From assembly GCA_020975725.1 (NCBI GenBank), contig QXJR01000014.1, forward strand, positions 372,001 to 436,000: DNA of 64,000 nt. The letters run 5' to 3'. Positions within the stretch are counted from its first letter, which is position 1, and every line of letters begins with the position of its first letter. This stretch comes from Picocystis sp. L7 (lineage: Eukaryota; Chlorophyta; Picocystophyceae; Picocystales; Picocystaceae). The notes below the pieces were generated by a model that searched no databases, had not been told where the DNA came from, and was given only the letters and a program-made list of their open reading frames with translations. Shown one piece after another: positions 20,386 through 30,664 of this stretch. A program made the position numbers and the translations under genes.

Positions 20386-22026
20386 ATGGCGCGACGAACG
20401 CGCTTCTTCGCCTCTCCTCGCGCACCTGCGGTCCCAAGGATACGACCTCCCCCTCGTCGGACCTCTCGCGTGCAAGCCAGGCACTCGAAGGACGGAGAAG
20501 AGCGCACCTGGGCCTGGTTCTTCAGCTTGCCGCCGGCGGAATCGCAGGAAGAAGTGCGCAAACGCATCGCGTCTGTGAGTCCAATCGATCGGATCCTGTC
20601 CACTGCCGTACTGGAAGCTGGGCTGCCAGGCACGCTGGCCGCGCTTCTGGGACTGCTGCTGGGCATACAGCCGCTTGGCAGCTTGCGTTGGGACGTCCAC
20701 GACCTCGCCTTGGCCTTGGTCACGGCCGCGCCACTCGTGGCTGCCGACGTGGCGGTTGGATGGAACCGGAGCCATGGCGACGGAGAAGGAAACGAAGGGA
20801 CGCAGGAAGAGATGTGGAACCAGGATACGGCGAGGTTCCCATCCGAGATAGTGGAGCCGTCCTTGTGGCAGGGACAGATCGACGAACTCAGCTTCGTAGA
20901 AGCTGCACGAGACTATCCAAGATGGTACAGGAACGAATTCATGCTGCTGGATAACTTGACAGCACCAGCTGTACTCGTCACGATTGCCGGTGCCGCGTTC
21001 GCGCAGGAAGCTTTCTACCGTGGGTCCATCCTGGCAGGGACGATGCAATGGGCAACTGATCGCCTAGGAGAGGCTGGGATGTTGGATGCAGGGAGCATGT
21101 CGACCCTGCCAGGTGCTAGCGAGCTCCCTACAATAGCTGTGATGTTTGGGGTGGTTGTGACCATTTTCATGGAAGGATACCGCTTCAGCTTGCGCGTAGG
21201 CCACGATGGAGAGCTGGAAGAAGAACTTGAAGCAGAGGATCTTGAGCCGTACGAACTCCGTAGGTGTTTTGAAAAGGCTGCATCCTCATCCTCTCACGAA
21301 TGCGTACTGCTGGCCTATGATCGCATGAGACGGGACTCCGTTGGCAAAGGAAACATAGAGCTTTTTTGGCAGAAGGTCATTTACTCCGCGTCCCAGTTAG
21401 GACTGTACGATAGGGTGCTTCGCTTGGTCGACGAAATGGAATTTTCTGGAGGAACACGTGATACCTTCATCTCGGAGAAGATTGCTTTGGCAGCTGCAAA
21501 CACGAAGCGCTGGAAGAAGGCCATCCACTTGGTAGAAAAAGAAATGGAAGCGCGACGCCCCATAAGTCACACCCAGCGCCTGGCACTGCTGTATTCCTGC
21601 CAGCAAACTGGGCGATGGGAGCTTGCGCTGAAGGCCGTGGATGATATGATCCAGAACAACAACTTTCCTCATGGTTTGGAGGATGCTGCAGCATGGTTGT
21701 CTGTTTTATCGTGGGTTTTAGGGCTGTACCACAGGGCAGGTGAAGACGACAGAGCTGAAAGAATAAGGAAGGAGCTCGACATACTCTTGGAGGAGCAGAA
21801 TACGTATTCGGTGACGTATGAGGTTGACAACGACGATTCCTCTGTGTGGTCTCCATCGATACTGTACTCTCTTAGATGCTTTATGTACGGGCTTGTTTGC
21901 ACTGGGCAATGGCTGACGACAGGGAACCTCCTTGCACCTGTTGCAACCCGGCTTGTTTCTGAGTCAGTTCTGTACCTGTGCATCTACCATCGTCCAGGGT
22001 CTAGGAACACTCAAGCACCATCATGA
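20386..22026 (+). CDS. Plastid-targeted membrane protein with C-terminal helical (PPR/TPR-like) repeats
   Basis: A 546-aa protein beginning with an Arg/Ser/Pro-rich transit-like peptide (residues 1-40). About four hydrophobic segments follow between residues 65 and 280. One reads AFAQEAFYRGSILAG, faintly like the first glutamate motif of CPBP/CAAX-protease membrane proteins, but with one glutamate and no clear partner motifs. Residues about 295-480 read as antiparallel helical repeats (FWQKVIYSASQLGLYDRVLRLVDEM and similar), PPR- or TPR-like. The ending CIYHRPGSRNTQAPS looks random. Just after the stop a different frame gives protein-like sequence for about 65 codons, interrupted by one stop, up to the copia insertion at 22236. 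The real 3' end may therefore be spliced differently or disrupted. Function unknown. Confidence 0.6.
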   Translation: MARRTRFFASPRAPAVPRIRPPPRRTSRVQARHSKDGEERTWAWFFSLPPAESQEEVRKRIASVSPIDRILSTAVLEAGLPGTLAALLGLLLGIQPLGSLRWDVHDLALALVTAAPLVAADVAVGWNRSHGDGEGNEGTQEEMWNQDTARFPSEIVEPSLWQGQIDELSFVEAARDYPRWYRNEFMLLDNLTAPAVLVTIAGAAFAQEAFYRGSILAGTMQWATDRLGEAGMLDAGSMSTLPGASELPTIAVMFGVVVTIFMEGYRFSLRVGHDGELEEELEAEDLEPYELRRCFEKAASSSSHECVLLAYDRMRRDSVGKGNIELFWQKVIYSASQLGLYDRVLRLVDEMEFSGGTRDTFISEKIALAAANTKRWKKAIHLVEKEMEARRPISHTQRLALLYSCQQTGRWELALKAVDDMIQNNNFPHGLEDAAAWLSVLSWVLGLYHRAGEDDRAERIRKELDILLEEQNTYSVTYEVDNDDSSVWSPSILYSLRCFMYGLVCTGQWLTTGNLLAPVATRLVSESVLYLCIYHRPGSRNTQAPS

Positions 22027-22230
22027 CATTGCTCCTCGCATCAGTTTTGTTCGCTGCAACGAATTTGTCCAATCAAAGTCGCCGAATTTCATCTGCGCAG
22101 GGCCTCGTTAGATGGCTTTCGACCTTCTGGGCAAGCAGATGGGATGCATCAGGTACATCTCGGTTCCATTTTTGTTTAAGATCATCAACGACCTGGGCTT
22201 GCTTCCTCTTTCAACTCCTCTTGGAGGGCC

Positions 22231-22235
22231 CTTTC
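22231..22235. repeat. Left target-site duplication of the copia element
   Basis: The pentamer CTTTC directly precedes the left LTR and recurs directly after the right LTR at 30790-30794, as expected for integrase-mediated insertion. Confidence 0.9.
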
Positions 22236-22685
22236 TGTTGTCCGAATAGTCTTTCTCAGTGGGTTTTGGGTGAGAGAGATCGATGATTATCACCAGTAAT
22301 TCACTACCTAGTATTACAGTTCAACTCACGAGCGTGCGAGTCACAAACCAGGTTCCAAGTTTGACTGTACGTGTGTTCCAACGGTTCCAGTTGCCGTGCT
22401 CTTCAGGTCTTCTCGTAGGCTCACGAGTCCAACACAGCAGCAAGCGTCCACACTTCTCTCTACCGGTCCCTTCTGACACTCCACTGGAGTATATCAGGTG
22501 GGGGGCAGTGCTACAGTCCCATGCACTACAAGCTACCTACCACTGCAGTCTTCTGTGACGGGGTGACCCAGTCCCTTCGATCCCTTCCGAGACTCGAAAC
22601 CACCGGGGTGGGAGTATCTTCTCCGAACTGGGGTGACTCGAGTGAACCATCATGATTGTACCGAGATACAGCCAATTGACTAACA
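22236..22685 (-). repeat. Copia LTR, left (3' in element orientation)
   Basis: 450 bp, starting TGTTGTCCG and ending GACTAACA on the plus strand. It matches the two pieces of the right LTR over its full length by eye. Confidence 0.93.
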
Positions 22686-22703
22686 CTCCCCCTCAATCAT
22701 GAT

Positions 22704-25700
22704 TCACTCTTGTATCTTCACAACATGAAGAGCATCTCTGATCTCTTCAAATCTTGATGATGGCAATATCTTCGTGAGATAATCTGCCAACATGATGTCC
22801 GTGGGACAGTAGTGAAATTTCACTTCACCACGCACTGCACGTTCTCGTATAAAGTGATGTTGGATGTCAATGTGCTTTGATCTGGAAACTGAATTCAGAT
22901 CATTGATCATCCTCAAAGTAGCTTGGTTGTCATTCAGTATTGGGATGCCATCCCAAGTACCGTTCATCAAACTTCCCAAGAAGTTTCTGATCCACAGTGC
23001 TTCTTTCACGCAAGCACTCACAGCCATGTATTCTGCTTCTGCAGTGCTAGTGGCAACAGTCTTCTGCAACTTGCTATACCATGCCACCAGGCTTCCATTC
23101 AGCAGGAACAAGAAACCAGTCCTGGACCTCCTTGTGTCCACATCTGTTCCAAAATCAGAATCACAGTATCCTGTCAACTCCAAACCCATTTCTGCATTTG
23201 CTGATACAGGTTCATGCTGACCAAGACACAGACCATGTGTTCTGGTTCCTTTCAAGTACTTCAGTACTCTCTTTGCTGCTTTCCAGTGTTCCTGAGCAGG
23301 CTTGCTCATGTATCTGGATAGCACCGCTGCTGCATGGGCAATATCAGGCCGTACCGTTGTTGACAAATAAAACAATTGTCCAACCAACTGCTGGTACTGC
23401 ACAACCAATTCCTCATCACTTTCTTCCTTTCCTTGTTTCATGCATTCAGAGAGTGGCACTCTACTCTCCTTTGCATTCTCCATTCCAAACTTTTCCAGCA
23501 TCTTGTCTATCTTTGCAGCTTCTGACAAGTGCATCATCCTGCTTTTTCTGTTCCTGGTCATGACCATACCACAGAACAAGTGAGCAGGCCCCAAGTGTCT
23601 TGCATCAAACTTACTACACAGTCCATCAATGACCTTCTGCAGTAATGTTTTGTCACTTGAAGCCAGCAGGATATCATCCACATACACACATATGTAGCAC
23701 ACTGAAGTATCTGACCTGCAGAGCAGCACATATTCTTCAACACCGTTGCACGCACAGCCCAGCACCTCTTTCAGGGTAGTGGTCAGTAGCTTGTTCCACA
23801 TCCTTGGTGCTTGCTTCAGGCCATACAAGCTTTTCTTAAGCTTCAACACCTTTCCTGGTACAGGTTGTACCCCTTCTGGAAACTTCATGTAGATGTCTTC
23901 CACAAGATCTGCATTCAGAAAAGCAGTCTTGATATCCAGTTGTTCAAGTTCCAGGTCTTGCACAGCTGCTACTGTCAAGAACATTCTGAGTGCTGTTTTA
24001 CTCACAACAGGTGCATATATTTCAGCAAAATCAATGCCTTCCCTTTGCTGAAAACCTTTTATCACCAGCCTCGCCTTGTACCGTTCAACGTTACCGGCGG
24101 CATCTTTCTTGATCTTGAAGACCCACTTGGTCTCCAGCGCTTTTCTTCCAGCAGGAAGATCCGCAACTTTCCATGTATCAGACTCATACAACGATCTGAT
24201 TTCATCTTCGACAGCCATTTTCCAAAGATCAGCGTCAGATCTTTCCATGGCTTCTTCATAACCAGAAAAATCTGCAGGGAGCTTTTCAGATTCCACGTCT
24301 GCCTTCAAACCAAGAGCAAGTTTCCTGTAGTCAACGTCTTGTCGTTGCCTTAAATGATATTTTTCTGTACTTTGAAGTTCTCTTGTTTCGCTTGACGTTT
24401 CATTTTGTTCATTCTGATCCGTTAAGTCGGTTTCCTCATCAAAACGACTTTCTGCACCAGAATCTGAAATAATTCCTGCATTTTTCACATTGTCATTTTC
24501 CAGGTCATGTGGTGCTGTTCCTTCCAGGTTTTCCTGTACTGTGGTATCAGCTATACCATCACCAACAACACTTTCCACACTGGTTTGACCACCTGTGACC
24601 ATCTGATCACTGCTTTTACCGCTCTCCAGGAGCTGAGGGGGATTTTCTGCTTTTTCGGAAACATCGCTCAACGGGCGATTTCCAGGTTCAACAAGCAGAT
24701 CAGGTATAACCAATTCTTGTGTTCCAAATGAACCATGTAGCTTACCTGGCTCACTTTCGAAGAATTCTGCTGTCCTGGACAGCACCAACTGTCCATTCAC
24801 CAAAAATCTGTATGTGCTGCTGTTTTTATAACCAATGAAGACAGCTTCCTGGGCCCTTGGAGCCAACTTTCCTGACCTTTTCTCTTCAGGAACATGCACC
24901 AGGGCTTTGCAACCCCATACCTTCAACAGATTTAGGTCTATACTGCTGCCTGTCAGCAGTTCAGCCGGACTTTTATCACCAGTACCTTTTGCCGGTACCA
25001 GGTTCCTCACATAAGCAACAGTCCTGACTGCTTCACCCCACAATGAATGGGGCATGTTGCTTTGTATCAGCAGGGCTCTTGTGCCCTCCATAAGTGTTCT
25101 GTTCAACCGTTCTGCTTGTCCATTCTGCTGAGGTTCATATCCAGCAGTCTTCTCATGGATGATTCCACGGTCCTTCAGCCATTCCATCAGTTCCTTGTTC
25201 AGGAACTCACTGCCTCTATCTGTTCTGATGGCTTTTACAGAACAACCTCCACGTTGCTCAAACCAACTGATAGTCTCCTTCACAAATCCTGCTGCTGCAT
25301 CTTTGCTTGGTGCCAGGTGCACTTTGCAGGCTTTGGTGGCAGCATCCACTGCAGTCACAACATACCTGTGACCTCTCAGTGCTTCAGGTTCTACTGGTCC
25401 CATAAGATCAAATGAGATCCTATCCAGTGGCTTGTAAGTCTGCTTGATGGCTTGGTGTGGCTTCTGTGTCATCTTGGCCTGAGGACACACCACACATGGC
25501 TTGGGAAGCTGACTTGGCAGTCCCATGCTCTTCAACACAAACAAACTTGGATGACCAAGCCTGGCATGCCACAGTTCTGCATCTGTGAGCAGTGCCATTG
25601 ATCCATCTTTTAGAGACTGTGCCAGCAGCTCTACTTCACCTTTCTTGATGGTGCAGCCTGTGTCATCAAATGTGACACTGGCTCCTGCAGAAATTGCCTT

Positions 25701-26774
25701 GGGTACTGAAAACAGATTGTATTTCAGTCCAGGCACAAAGAGTACACCAGTAAGGACAATGTTGTGTCCTCCTCTGGAGAGATACACATCTCCAGAACCT
25801 GCAATGGGAAGGTTCCCACCTGCAGTACTGATCTCTTTACCATTGACACTCTCCAGGGTGTCATCAAAGAATTTTCTGCATCCTGTCATGTGCTCGGTCG
25901 CACCGCTGTCCACGATCCAACTGGACAAGTGAACATCCTGTTCAATGAGTGATGCCATGAAAGCAGTATGATTTGCTTTTTCATGTCCAGCATCAGTTCC
26001 TTTACTGATGTCCTCATTCTTCTTGGGGCAGTGGGGCTTGATGTGCCCAGCCTCTCCACAATGCCAGCAAACTGCTGTCTTGTTGCCAGGCCCTTTCTTG
26101 GGCTTTCTGCTTTTGCCTTTCTTCATGAAGGTCTTCAATGCCTTAGGTTTGCTGTCTAAGGTCATTTCAAATGCCAGCAGCTGAGCTCTCAGATAGTCCA
26201 TCGTCAGCGGGACTCCGGACGCCTGTATCGACAACTGGACAGGCCGATACTCGGACGGCAATCCTCTTTTCACCTTCCTGCACATGTCCTCCTCTGAAAC
26301 CACTCTTCCAGTGTTCATCACCAGATTGGCAAGTGATTCTACCCTCTCCATGAACTTGCTGATCTTTTCACCAGCATGCATCGCAACTCCATCGTACACA
26401 TCGAGGGCTGCCTGTGCACTTACTTCAGTATGGAGATCATACTTTCTGATCAATTTCTGCCATACATCTTTGGCTTCTTGCAGATTTCTGAGGGACAGCA
26501 AGTCCTCAGATCTCAAGGTCTGCATGATAGCACCTCTTGCTACCAGGCTCCTCTTCATGCCTGTTGGTCCGTCCTCCGTGGCATCGAGAGTATCTCGCAA
26601 GCCAGCGACAACCAACACATTCATCATCCTTTCCTTCCAACAAATCCAGTTGGAATGGTCCAACTCAGGTACCTTGGATAAATCTATCCTGTAGGACACC
26701 ACTTGTGGTCCTGAGCTTGCGCTCATCGTCGGTGTGTCTTCAAACACCTCTGCTGCTCCTGCAGCTTCTGCCAT
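22704..26774 (-). CDS. Copia gag-pol polyprotein
   Basis: One frame of about 1356 aa, the usual size and order for Ty1/copia (Pseudoviridae): a gag region of the UBN2 type, a CCHC knuckle (CWHCGEAGHIKPHC), an aspartic protease with DSGATEH, and an integrase with its HARLGHPS zinc region and DRGSEF catalytic segment. Reverse transcriptase follows with SLYGLKQAPRMW and YVDDILLAS, then RNase H ending in a STAEAEYMA segment. Integrase precedes reverse transcriptase, which separates copia from gypsy. The first ATG inside the element is at 26774, about 17 nt from the LTR. The element is treated as a genomic copy and no activity is claimed. Confidence 0.93.
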   Translation of the reverse strand: MAEAAGAAEVFEDTPTMSASSGPQVVSYRIDLSKVPELDHSNWICWKERMMNVLVVAGLRDTLDATEDGPTGMKRSLVARGAIMQTLRSEDLLSLRNLQEAKDVWQKLIRKYDLHTEVSAQAALDVYDGVAMHAGEKISKFMERVESLANLVMNTGRVVSEEDMCRKVKRGLPSEYRPVQLSIQASGVPLTMDYLRAQLLAFEMTLDSKPKALKTFMKKGKSRKPKKGPGNKTAVCWHCGEAGHIKPHCPKKNEDISKGTDAGHEKANHTAFMASLIEQDVHLSSWIVDSGATEHMTGCRKFFDDTLESVNGKEISTAGGNLPIAGSGDVYLSRGGHNIVLTGVLFVPGLKYNLFSVPKAISAGASVTFDDTGCTIKKGEVELLAQSLKDGSMALLTDAELWHARLGHPSLFVLKSMGLPSQLPKPCVVCPQAKMTQKPHQAIKQTYKPLDRISFDLMGPVEPEALRGHRYVVTAVDAATKACKVHLAPSKDAAAGFVKETISWFEQRGGCSVKAIRTDRGSEFLNKELMEWLKDRGIIHEKTAGYEPQQNGQAERLNRTLMEGTRALLIQSNMPHSLWGEAVRTVAYVRNLVPAKGTGDKSPAELLTGSSIDLNLLKVWGCKALVHVPEEKRSGKLAPRAQEAVFIGYKNSSTYRFLVNGQLVLSRTAEFFESEPGKLHGSFGTQELVIPDLLVEPGNRPLSDVSEKAENPPQLLESGKSSDQMVTGGQTSVESVVGDGIADTTVQENLEGTAPHDLENDNVKNAGIISDSGAESRFDEETDLTDQNEQNETSSETRELQSTEKYHLRQRQDVDYRKLALGLKADVESEKLPADFSGYEEAMERSDADLWKMAVEDEIRSLYESDTWKVADLPAGRKALETKWVFKIKKDAAGNVERYKARLVIKGFQQREGIDFAEIYAPVVSKTALRMFLTVAAVQDLELEQLDIKTAFLNADLVEDIYMKFPEGVQPVPGKVLKLKKSLYGLKQAPRMWNKLLTTTLKEVLGCACNGVEEYVLLCRSDTSVCYICVYVDDILLASSDKTLLQKVIDGLCSKFDARHLGPAHLFCGMVMTRNRKSRMMHLSEAAKIDKMLEKFGMENAKESRVPLSECMKQGKEESDEELVVQYQQLVGQLFYLSTTVRPDIAHAAAVLSRYMSKPAQEHWKAAKRVLKYLKGTRTHGLCLGQHEPVSANAEMGLELTGYCDSDFGTDVDTRRSRTGFLFLLNGSLVAWYSKLQKTVATSTAEAEYMAVSACVKEALWIRNFLGSLMNGTWDGIPILNDNQATLRMINDLNSVSRSKHIDIQHHFIRERAVRGEVKFHYCPTDIMLADYLTKILPSSRFEEIRDALHVVKIQE

Positions 26775-26791
26775 TCTCAAGGCTCTTAACC

Positions 26792-27127
26792 TGTTGTCCG
26801 AATAGTCTTTCTCAGTGGGTTTTGGGTGAGAGAGATCGATGATTATCACCAGTAATTCACTACCTAGTATTACAGTTCAACTCACGAGCGTGCGAGTCAC
26901 AAACCAGGTTCCAAGTTTGACTGTACGTGTGTTCCAACGGTTCCAGTTGCCGTGCTCTTCAGGTCTTCTCGTAGGCTCACGAGTCCAACACAGCAGCAAG
27001 CGTCCACACTTCTCTCTACCGGTCCCTTCTGACACTCCACTGGAGTATATCAGGTGGGGGGCAGTGCTACAGTCCCATGCACTACAAGCTACCTACCACT
27101 GCAGTCTTCTGTGACGGGGTGACCCAG
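26792..27127 (-). repeat. Copia right LTR, first part (before MULE)
   Basis: 336 bp of the element's 5' LTR up to the MULE insertion. Its last 11 bp (27117-27127, GGGTGACCCAG) are the MULE target site. Confidence 0.93.
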
Positions 27128-27824
27128 GGTTGCGACTGAAAAATGGTCCCCCCCAGGGGCTGAATTTTGGGCCCCCCCCCTCCAGATGCACTTTCGAACA
27201 GATGCACCCCATGCGATCGACTTAACCCATTGTTTACGAAGAGACCGGTTCGACCCGGGTGGAAAGGGGACCCTTCCTTACTGTGCTTCCCAATCGATCG
27301 GAAAACTTCGACCGATCGAATCGACGACCACCCCCAACGATAGGTGTAGGTCACCCAGATCGATCGTGCAGAAAACGACGACCGATCCTTCGGATGCGAC
27401 GACGTGGCGTGCGAGAAGCGGCTGGACGCGACGACGATGGAAGGAAGACGGAGTTTTGAAGACAAGGAAAGGTGGAGATGCAGTAAAAGAAGGAGAAGGG
27501 TGGCAGCAGAGGAGGTGGGAGGAAGACACGTGCGAAGACGAGCGTGCCTCCGCAGCACGATTCCAAGGCTCGGCCACGGAATCGTCCTGCACAGGCATGC
27601 CTTGGGGTGGGGTGGGGGTTCAAATGGACCCTCCAGGTGGCGGGAACGACGTGGCGCAGGTGCGACAGGGCGGGGCTGCAGTGGGTCGCGTGAGCAAGTG
27701 TCGCCAACCGAGGCGACGTGGAAACGAAGGTGGGAGGAAAAGAAAGAAGATGCAGCCGTCCGACTCGTCCTACGTCTATTCAGCAAGAGTTTCTTCTCCA
27801 GGGGAATCTTTCGAGGGAACCAAG
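27128..27824 (+). repeat. MULE left terminal inverted repeat
   Basis: About 697 bp, reverse-complementary to 29968-30664. It includes C-rich runs near the tip and repeated GATCGATCG/CGACCGATCG motifs about 160-260 bp in. An open frame (27082-27786, minus) is mirrored in the other TIR and is probably not a gene. Confidence 0.9.
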
Positions 27825-27877
27825 GGAAGGCCCTGAAGTCTTGTCTAACGAATGTTTTGATGGCCTCGTAGGAATCA

Positions 27878-30016
27878 ATGGAAGTTGCAAATTCGCCTTG
27901 CCCTTCGCGAGAAAGGTCATTTGAATCGCTTCACGATGAGGAGGGACATGATCCCCTCCATGAGGAATGGGTTGAGTCTTCACAATGCTCCATGCAAGGG
28001 GCATTGGGATGCACATCCTTGTCTCAAAGCGAGAAAGATTGGGTGTCCAAGGAATTGTTGCAACACCAAAGTGATGCGATTGGGAAGTGGATAGTGAAGA
28101 AGCCGAAGAGTCTCAAGCACAAATTGCCTCGTCGTGACAAAGATGAGAACCTTCTCTTGAAAAAATGGTGTTGCAATGCCACTAAGGAGTGCCATTGCAA
28201 AGCGGAGCTAAAGTTAATACGCAACGACTTAGGTCAACTTGTTTTGCTGACAAAGGGATCCCATGTTCATGATGAGGTTCCTCATAGAAGGACTTCGTCC
28301 GGGCTTCCACACAAATTGAAGGTGACATTGCTTAGTTTTGTGGACAGCGACATTGTGGTACCAAAAATTATGCGCCAATTAGAGCTTAATGGATATGACT
28401 TGGAAGGTATCACAAAGAAGCAAATTAAAAACTTTTTATCCTATCAAAGGAAAGGCCGCACCCCTTCCAATACCGTAGGAGGTTTTGAAAGGTTCGTTGA
28501 AGAAAATCTTTGGAGGGAGAGCAAGAGCTACAGCAAAGATGAATGTTTCATCGTTGACTACAATTTGGCACATGAAATGGGCGAGCAAGACTTTCTCAAA
28601 TCATTGATGATGAGCTTCTCAACTCCTCAAATGGTAGATTGGGCAAAGAAGTCCATTGCTACGGGGATGGCTAGACAGATGACAATCGATGCGACATTTA
28701 GGATTTTCACGAATGACATGCTGATCTTGTTAGCAAGCGGAATCACGGATGGAGCAGGACATTGGTTTCCTATCATTTACAGCATTGTACCAACCGAGAG
28801 CATGGAAAGTACAACCTTTCACTTACAATCATTCTGGATGCTAATGGGTGATTCTGCAGAGGGCTTCTTCGATGATATCTACGTCCTCAAGGATGCCGGT
28901 GCAGGGCTTCATGCAGGTGTGCAAAACTTCTTTAACTTAAGAGGATATACTTGGCATCAACAAGATTGCTACGCACATCTCTCTCGGGTGGACGGCAATC
29001 TTCAACAAGCCTTCAAGCGATACCACATTCCACCATGTACTGGCACATTGATTGGTAGCTATGTCAAGCGTATTTCATACGCCACAAGCAAAGAGGTGAA
29101 GGAAATCTTGCTAGAAAAGTTTGAGCATGAATTTTCCAAGCACGAAAAGTTCATAAGTTGGTGGAGGTCGACGTATGGTGGCCCTTTTCAGTATTGGGGC
29201 CGTTGTGATGCACCACCTGGATACCCCGTAAGCAATCAAGGACATGAGAGCAATAATAATACCTTTAAGAGGGTTCATATGCCAAGTAGGTCTACTCAAA
29301 GGAGGATGGACATCCACAAGGCATTGCTACCTCTTACACATGCAATTTCCTCACTTGTGCGTGAGAAGATGCGAGAGTATGAGTTTCATCCGCATGGTGC
29401 ATCACTCGCGTCTGTCAAGCTCTGGGAAAAAGTCAACCAATTCATGATGTGCAGTGATTGGACACTCCGCCAAATAGTAGGTGAATTTACCCTATTTCCA
29501 TCAAAGGCAATACTAGACGATGCATTGTTAATCGCCAGAGAAAGAGCCATCGATTCTATGAAGAATTTAATGGTTCACTCAAGTATGGCCACAGAAGAAA
29601 TGATGGAGGAAGTCGATTTACAACTACAGAATGTACTACGTGAGGAATCTACAGCCTTGTTTGAAAAAGGTCTACTTCCCCTCCAACACGAGTGCATGGA
29701 AAGCTTTTTCAGCCGCACATCCAAGTGGGTTGTGCTTGGGAAGAATTGCACTTGCCACAACTTCCAAGACAAGGGCATCTGCAAACATTCCCTAGCTATT
29801 AAAGTCGAGTGCAACGACTTGAAGGTACCGGACCATGCAAAGGTCCTACAATACAGCAAATTTGAACAGTTGAAGCTTCATCATCAGCGTGAACGTACAA
29901 AGAAGCAAAAAGCGAGGGAGGCTAGCAATGCTTTACGCTTGAAGCGCTTGAAAGCTGGCGTGGACGGCTTGGTTCCCTCAAAGGATTCCCCTGGAGAAGA
30001 AACTCTTGCTGAATAG
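27878..30016 (+). CDS. MULE transposase (DDE, SWIM zinc finger)
   Basis: A 712-aa single-exon transposase. An N-terminal Cys/His cluster (CCNATKECHC ... HVHDE, about residues 97-136) resembles the WRKY/GCM1-type or FLYWCH DNA-binding fingers of MULE transposases. The catalytic core has TIDATFRI (first Asp near 271), a second acidic region with DDIYVLKDAGAG near 330, and NQGHESNNNTF as the likely Glu motif near 450. A SWIM finger with a CxC...CxH pattern (CTCHNFQDKGICKH) sits near 624-637. The start is the first ATG at 27878, just inside the left TIR. The last 16 codons or so lie within the right TIR, so the coding end is constrained by the repeat. Confidence 0.93.
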   Translation: MEVANSPCPSRERSFESLHDEEGHDPLHEEWVESSQCSMQGALGCTSLSQSEKDWVSKELLQHQSDAIGKWIVKKPKSLKHKLPRRDKDENLLLKKWCCNATKECHCKAELKLIRNDLGQLVLLTKGSHVHDEVPHRRTSSGLPHKLKVTLLSFVDSDIVVPKIMRQLELNGYDLEGITKKQIKNFLSYQRKGRTPSNTVGGFERFVEENLWRESKSYSKDECFIVDYNLAHEMGEQDFLKSLMMSFSTPQMVDWAKKSIATGMARQMTIDATFRIFTNDMLILLASGITDGAGHWFPIIYSIVPTESMESTTFHLQSFWMLMGDSAEGFFDDIYVLKDAGAGLHAGVQNFFNLRGYTWHQQDCYAHLSRVDGNLQQAFKRYHIPPCTGTLIGSYVKRISYATSKEVKEILLEKFEHEFSKHEKFISWWRSTYGGPFQYWGRCDAPPGYPVSNQGHESNNNTFKRVHMPSRSTQRRMDIHKALLPLTHAISSLVREKMREYEFHPHGASLASVKLWEKVNQFMMCSDWTLRQIVGEFTLFPSKAILDDALLIARERAIDSMKNLMVHSSMATEEMMEEVDLQLQNVLREESTALFEKGLLPLQHECMESFFSRTSKWVVLGKNCTCHNFQDKGICKHSLAIKVECNDLKVPDHAKVLQYSKFEQLKLHHQRERTKKQKAREASNALRLKRLKAGVDGLVPSKDSPGEETLAE

Positions 30017-30664
30017 ACGTAGGACGAGTCGGACGGCTGCATCTTCTTTCTTTTCCTCCCACCTTCGTTTCCACGTCGCCTCGGTTGGCGACACTTGCTC
30101 ACGCGACCCACTGCAGCCCCGCCCTGTCGCACCTGCGCCACGTCGTTCCCGCCACCTGGAGGGTCCATTTGAACCCCCACCCCACCCCAAGGCATGCCTG
30201 TGCAGGACGATTCCGTGGCCGAGCCTTGGAATCGTGCTGCGGAGGCACGCTCGTCTTCGCACGTGTCTTCCTCCCACCTCCTCTGCTGCCACCCTTCTCC
30301 TTCTTTTACTGCATCTCCACCTTTCCTTGTCTTCAAAACTCCGTCTTCCTTCCATCGTCGTCGCGTCCAGCCGCTTCTCGCACGCCACGTCGTCGCATCC
30401 GAAGGATCGGTCGTCGTTTTCTGCACGATCGATCTGGGTGACCTACACCTATCGTTGGGGGTGGTCGTCGATTCGATCGGTCGAAGTTTTCCGATCGATT
30501 GGGAAGCACAGTAAGGAAGGGTCCCCTTTCCACCCGGGTCGAACCGGTCTCTTCGTAAACAATGGGTTAAGTCGATCGCATGGGGTGCATCTGTTCGAAA
30601 GTGCATCTGGAGGGGGGGGGCCCAAAATTCAGCCCCTGGGGGGGACCATTTTTCAGTCGCAACC
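29968..30664 (-). repeat. MULE right terminal inverted repeat
   Basis: Mirror of 27128-27824. It contains the C-terminal codons and stop of the transposase near its inner edge. Confidence 0.9.

Larger units (their letters stand above)
27128..30664 (+). mobile_element. Mutator-like (MULE) DNA transposon nested in the copia LTR
   Basis: A 3537-bp element with terminal inverted repeats starting GGTTGCGACTGAAAAATGG, flanked by an 11-bp target duplication GGGTGACCCAG (27117-27127 and 30665-30675). The inverted repeats run about 697 bp (27128-27824 and 29968-30664). By eye they are collinear and identical over at least the outer 659 bp, with a couple of differences near the inner edge. One uninterrupted transposase gene lies between them. 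TSD length, long TIRs and a DDE plus SWIM transposase are Mutator-superfamily traits. Near-identical TIRs and an open transposase suggest recent mobility. Confidence 0.95.

Noticed and set aside
27082-27786. ORF in the MULE TIR, mirrored at 30006-30740
   Set aside because: It exists in both TIRs by symmetry, extends into LTR sequence outside the element, and has low-complexity Arg/Ser/Pro composition. It is probably not a gene.
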